From assembly GCF_014161445.1 (NCBI RefSeq), contig NZ_JABBXA010000007.1, forward strand, positions 1 through 64,000: DNA of 64,000 nt, written 5' to 3'. The stretch's first letter is position 1. Each line of letters opens with the position of its first letter. The translations under genes and the position numbers were made by a program. The notes under the pieces were generated by a model, which saw nothing but the letters and a program-made list of their open reading frames with translations, searched no databases and was not told the DNA's origin. Source of the DNA: Microbispora sp. H13382. Lineage in GTDB: Bacteria; Actinomycetota; Actinomycetes; Streptosporangiales; Streptosporangiaceae. Positions 61,174 to 64,000 of this stretch are shown piece by piece.

Positions 61174-62673
61174 TCAGAGCGGGATCTCGACCTCGTCCTC
61201 CAGCGGGGGCTCCTCCTCCTGCGGGAGGCAGCCGGTGGCGGCGAAGCAGCGCAGCCGGAGTGTGTCCCCGGTGACCGACAGGTGGAGGAAGCTCTTGAAG
61301 AAGGGCGGGGTGTCCCAGTCGGACAGTTCGGAGATGTACCGGTGGAAGACCCGGCCCACCGGCAGGCGGAACGGCATCGGCCAGCCGCCGAGCAGCCGGG
61401 CCGCCCACCTCACCCGCGCGCCAATCGGCGCTCCCGGCGTGGGCCGGGGCGGGGCGTTGCCGATCCGCCGGGACATCAGGGCCAGCCCCTCCTCCGGCGT
61501 GATGTACAGCCCGCGCAGCCGCAGCCTCCTGCTGTAGAGCAGGCTGTAGAACGACAGCGAGTCGCCGCGCAGCGGATAGCACTTGAAGTCGTCCTCGTGG
61601 ACGCCGCCGGCGTCCACCCGGGGGATGGTGTGGGTCGCGTGCATGAACGCCCCGCCGCCCCCGGACACGACGTACTGGATGAGCCGCCCCTCCGCCCGGA
61701 CCGGGTAGCGCTGGTAGTTGTGCACGTCGCCGCCGATGGCCGCGACGTAGTTGTGCGCGGGGTCGCGGACCACCTCGTCCACCGTGCCGCCGCCCTCGAT
61801 GGGACAGGGATGGTAGGCGTTGTTGACGTAGATCGGCTTGCCGGTGATCAGGATCTTCGGGCGGGGGCCGGCGGAGACCCGGCGCAACCACTCGCCCTGC
61901 TCGCGGTCGAGCGTGCCCTTGATGCCGGTGTCGATGCCCACGAGCAGCAGGCGTCCGGTGTCGAGCACCCAGTACGGCCCCGGCAGCGCCGGGCCGGGGT
62001 CGGCCCGCATCTTCCTGGCCTCGGCGAGGGCGTCCTCGTCGATCGTCTCGGGCTTCTTCCACAGCAGCCCGCGCAGCCCGCCGGGCGACAACCGGAATCC
62101 CCTGCGCTCGGCGGACAGGGGGCGGGCGTCGCAGAAGACCCGCATGAAGCCGCCGAGCCCGTCGTACCAGTCGTGGTTGCCGGGCACGGCGAAGATCGGG
62201 GCCGGGTAGTCCTTGTACGCCCGGAAGAACTTGTCGCGGTACTCGTTGCCCGAGCCGGTCGGGTAGATCACGTCGCTCGCGATGACGGCGAACGAGGTGC
62301 CCTCGCCGAGTTTGAGCATCCCGGGCACCACCGCGTACTGCGAGGCGTCGCCCTCTCCGGTGTCGCCGAGCACCAGGAACGAGAACTCCTCGCCCAGGTC
62401 GAGGCGCACCCGGAAGTCCTCGTCGACGCCGCGCTCGCGCTGCGATGCCAGCCAGCGGCGGCGCACCTGCGGCGAGGGGTCGCCGAACAGCTGGGCGAGG
62501 ACCTCGTTGCGCGAGCGCCACAGCGTCGCGGGGTTCAGCCAGCTGAAGGAGTTCCGGTCGGGCCGCAGCGCGTCGAAGGAGCCGATTTCCTGGCAGTCCC
62601 AGCCCGCTCCGGCCTGCGACACCCGTGACGAGACCTGCTTCCCCCGCGCGGCGGCCGCGCCCACATCGACCAT
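61174..62673 (-). CDS. Metallophosphoesterase
   Basis: This calcineurin-like phosphoesterase has 499 residues from ATG 62673. Metal-binding blocks are LVLGDTGEGD, SDVIYPTGSGNEY, VPGNHDWYDG and IGGDVHNYQRY, the pattern of dinuclear metal hydrolases. There is no signal peptide. The rest, including the acidic end EEEPPLEDEVEIP, is not assignable. ATG 62673 gives the family-typical MVDVGAAAARGK; an upstream GTG at 62709 would overlap the oxidase gene. It is next to an FAD oxidase on the same strand and may be co-transcribed with it. The substrate is unknown. Confidence 0.87.
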   Translation of the reverse strand: MVDVGAAAARGKQVSSRVSQAGAGWDCQEIGSFDALRPDRNSFSWLNPATLWRSRNEVLAQLFGDPSPQVRRRWLASQRERGVDEDFRVRLDLGEEFSFLVLGDTGEGDASQYAVVPGMLKLGEGTSFAVIASDVIYPTGSGNEYRDKFFRAYKDYPAPIFAVPGNHDWYDGLGGFMRVFCDARPLSAERRGFRLSPGGLRGLLWKKPETIDEDALAEARKMRADPGPALPGPYWVLDTGRLLLVGIDTGIKGTLDREQGEWLRRVSAGPRPKILITGKPIYVNNAYHPCPIEGGGTVDEVVRDPAHNYVAAIGGDVHNYQRYPVRAEGRLIQYVVSGGGGAFMHATHTIPRVDAGGVHEDDFKCYPLRGDSLSFYSLLYSRRLRLRGLYITPEEGLALMSRRIGNAPPRPTPGAPIGARVRWAARLLGGWPMPFRLPVGRVFHRYISELSDWDTPPFFKSFLHLSVTGDTLRLRCFAATGCLPQEEEPPLEDEVEIPL

Positions 62674-62692
62674 GGGAACAATCTTGGCGTCT

Positions 62693-64000
62693 CTAGGGGA
62701 TAAGCACACCCGGGTTGAGGATCCCGGCGGGGTCGAGCCGTTCCTTGATCCCCCGCAGGATCTCGCCGCCCAGGTCGCCGATCTCCGCGGCGTACGCCTC
62801 GCGGTGGTCGCGGCCGACGCCGTGGTGGTGTGAGATCGTGCCGCCCGCCTGCACGATCGCCTCGTTCGCGGCGTGCTTGGCCGCCGCCCACTGCGCGAGC
62901 GGGTCGGCGGTCTGCGCGGTCACCACGGTGAAGTACAGCGAGGCCCCCGTGGCGTAGACGTGGGAGATGTGGCACATGACCAGGGGCGAGCCCAGCGCGC
63001 CGAGCAGGGCGAGCCGTACGGCGTCGTACAGGCGCGGCAGGTTCGACCAGAAGCCGGCGGTCTCCAGCGTCTCCACGGTCGCCCCGGCGGCCAGCAGGGA
63101 GTCACGCAGGTAGGGCGCGGAGAACCGGCCCTGCGCCCACTTCTCCCCCGGCTCCGGTCCCAGGTGGACGCCGCCCGCCTCGGCCAGCACGGCGGCGGCC
63201 CGGTCCCGCCGGTGGGCCACGTCGCCCGGGGCGCCCTCGAAGCCCGCCACCAGCAGGCAGCCGGAGTCGCGGCCGGCCGCGCCGAGATCGGCGGGCTTCG
63301 CCAGCCCGACCATGGTCTCGGTCTCGTCCGACAGCCGCAGCACCGTGGGGGGCGGGCCCTCCTGCGCGAGCCGCCGCACGGCCGCCGTCCCCGCCGCGAA
63401 GCTCCCGAACCGCCAGCCCTCGTACGCCCTGACGGCCGGAGTGCGGTGCACCCGCAGCCGCAGCGAGGTGATCACCCCGAGGGCGCCCTCGGAGCCCAGG
63501 AACACCTGGCGCAGGTCGGGGCCGGCGGCCGACCTGGGCGCGCGGCCGATCTCCAGCGTGCCCCGGGGCGTCGCGACGGTCAGACCGGCGACCATGTCGT
63601 CGAACCTGCCGTACCCGGCCGAGGCCTGCCCACTGGACCTGGCCGCCGCGAACCCGCCGAGCGTCGCGTACTCGTACGACTGGGGGAAGTGCCCGAGCGT
63701 CAGCCCGTGCCCCGCGAGCAGCTGCTCGGCCTGCGGCGCGCGCAGGCCCGGCTCCAGCTCCGCGACCATGGACACGGGGTCGACGGAGACGAGCCGGTTG
63801 AGCCTGGCCAGATCCAGCGCGACCACGCCCGCGAAGCCGTGCCGGGCCGCGACGAGCCCGCCGACCACCGAGGTGCCGCCGCCGAACGGCACCACGGCCA
63901 CCCGGTGCTCCGCGCACAGGCGCAGCACGGCGGCCACCTCGTCGTGAGAGCCGGGGAGCACGACGGCGTCGGGCGCGTCCGAGGCGTCCCCCGCGCGCAT
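62693..64000 (-). CDS. FAD-binding oxidase, alkyldihydroxyacetonephosphate-synthase-like (partial)
   Basis: This flavoprotein of the VAO/PCMH family runs off the window edge, so the N-terminus is missing. The FAD-binding blocks are VPFGGGTSVVGGL, PQSYEYATLGGFAAARSSGQ, SAGYGRFDDMV and FLGSEGALGVIT. The C-terminal HHHGVGRDH is the motif of alkyl-DHAP synthases and their bacterial relatives. Ether-lipid synthesis is not certain in actinomycetes; a role with aryl or alkyl substrates is equally possible. Family proteins are about 530 residues, so roughly 90-100 residues are outside the window. Confidence 0.9.
   Translation of the reverse strand: MRAGDASDAPDAVVLPGSHDEVAAVLRLCAEHRVAVVPFGGGTSVVGGLVAARHGFAGVVALDLARLNRLVSVDPVSMVAELEPGLRAPQAEQLLAGHGLTLGHFPQSYEYATLGGFAAARSSGQASAGYGRFDDMVAGLTVATPRGTLEIGRAPRSAAGPDLRQVFLGSEGALGVITSLRLRVHRTPAVRAYEGWRFGSFAAGTAAVRRLAQEGPPPTVLRLSDETETMVGLAKPADLGAAGRDSGCLLVAGFEGAPGDVAHRRDRAAAVLAEAGGVHLGPEPGEKWAQGRFSAPYLRDSLLAAGATVETLETAGFWSNLPRLYDAVRLALLGALGSPLVMCHISHVYATGASLYFTVVTAQTADPLAQWAAAKHAANEAIVQAGGTISHHHGVGRDHREAYAAEIGDLGGEILRGIKERLDPAGILNPGVLIP

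Overview
The window is GC-rich throughout, with strong GC bias at third codon positions, many GTG and TTG starts, and 4-base overlaps of the ATGA/GTGA kind. Together with the FxS-system TPR protein, the DUF2510-like membrane protein, the split cytochrome bd genes and the many TetR/MarR/LacI/PucR regulators, this points to a filamentous actinomycete, most likely Streptosporangiales (Nonomuraea, Microbispora and relatives). That assignment is inferred from protein style only. I found no rRNA, tRNA, CRISPR array or intact transposase, so this looks like ordinary chromosome with some accessory patches.

Layout. 0-3 kb: a frameshifted sugar ABC ATPase divergent from its LacI-type regulator with two matching operators, a Cys glutathione peroxidase, and a secreted lytic-transglycosylase-like protein with a 7 x 18 bp repeat. 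3-9 kb: a TetR gene and a divergent diiron ferritin-like protein sharing two perfect ACGTACNNNGTACGT sites, membrane proteins of unknown role, two DUF202 proteins, a lipoprotein and a second ferritin-like protein. 9-15 kb: a UBP-type zinc finger, a CPA1 Na+/H+ antiporter, a Gly/Tyr-rich protein, a DinG-type helicase and a secreted HExxH protein. 15-20 kb: the shikimate operon aroC-aroK-aroB-aroQ with an SGNH hydrolase behind it, and a prepilin peptidase. 20-26 kb: an SseB-like protein, a barbiturase/cyanurate-hydrolase family enzyme coupled to carbamate kinase, a TMEM175-type channel, a Doc/RHH toxin-antitoxin pair and an aminotransferase. 26-31 kb: a decayed fxsC gene and an intact 1313-residue fxsT. 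31-35 kb: a DUF418 protein, a nitrilase-family amidase, small unknown genes and a frameshifted WXG-like gene. 35-42 kb: hyuA-hyuB, a FrnE-type DsbA, a CoxG-like protein, and a MarR regulator divergent from an Old Yellow Enzyme with clustered operators. 42-46 kb: cydAB behind a run of CTAC/GTAG palindromes, and a MazF-type toxin-antitoxin pair. 46-57 kb: a PucR-centred nitrogen-heterocycle locus. 57-64 kb: a Ser/Thr kinase, a PolA-like polymerase, a metallophosphoesterase and a partial FAD oxidase.

The most interesting theme is a split pathway for a nitrogen heterocycle. At 45.7-56.9 kb a PucR regulator lies between a leftward set (a UraA-like permease followed by a three-subunit molybdenum hydroxylase) and a rightward set (DUF2877, FdrA and DUF1116, the three proteins linked to oxamate carbamoyltransferase in allantoin-using enterobacteria). 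At 21.1-23.2 kb a barbiturase-family ring-opening amidohydrolase overlaps carbamate kinase by one base. Put together, these genes could take up uracil, oxidise it to barbiturate, open the ring to ureidomalonate, transfer the carbamoyl group to phosphate and recover ATP. The ureidomalonate-cleaving role for the FdrA set is my inference and I know of no description of it. The competing reading is purine/allantoin breakdown through oxalurate.
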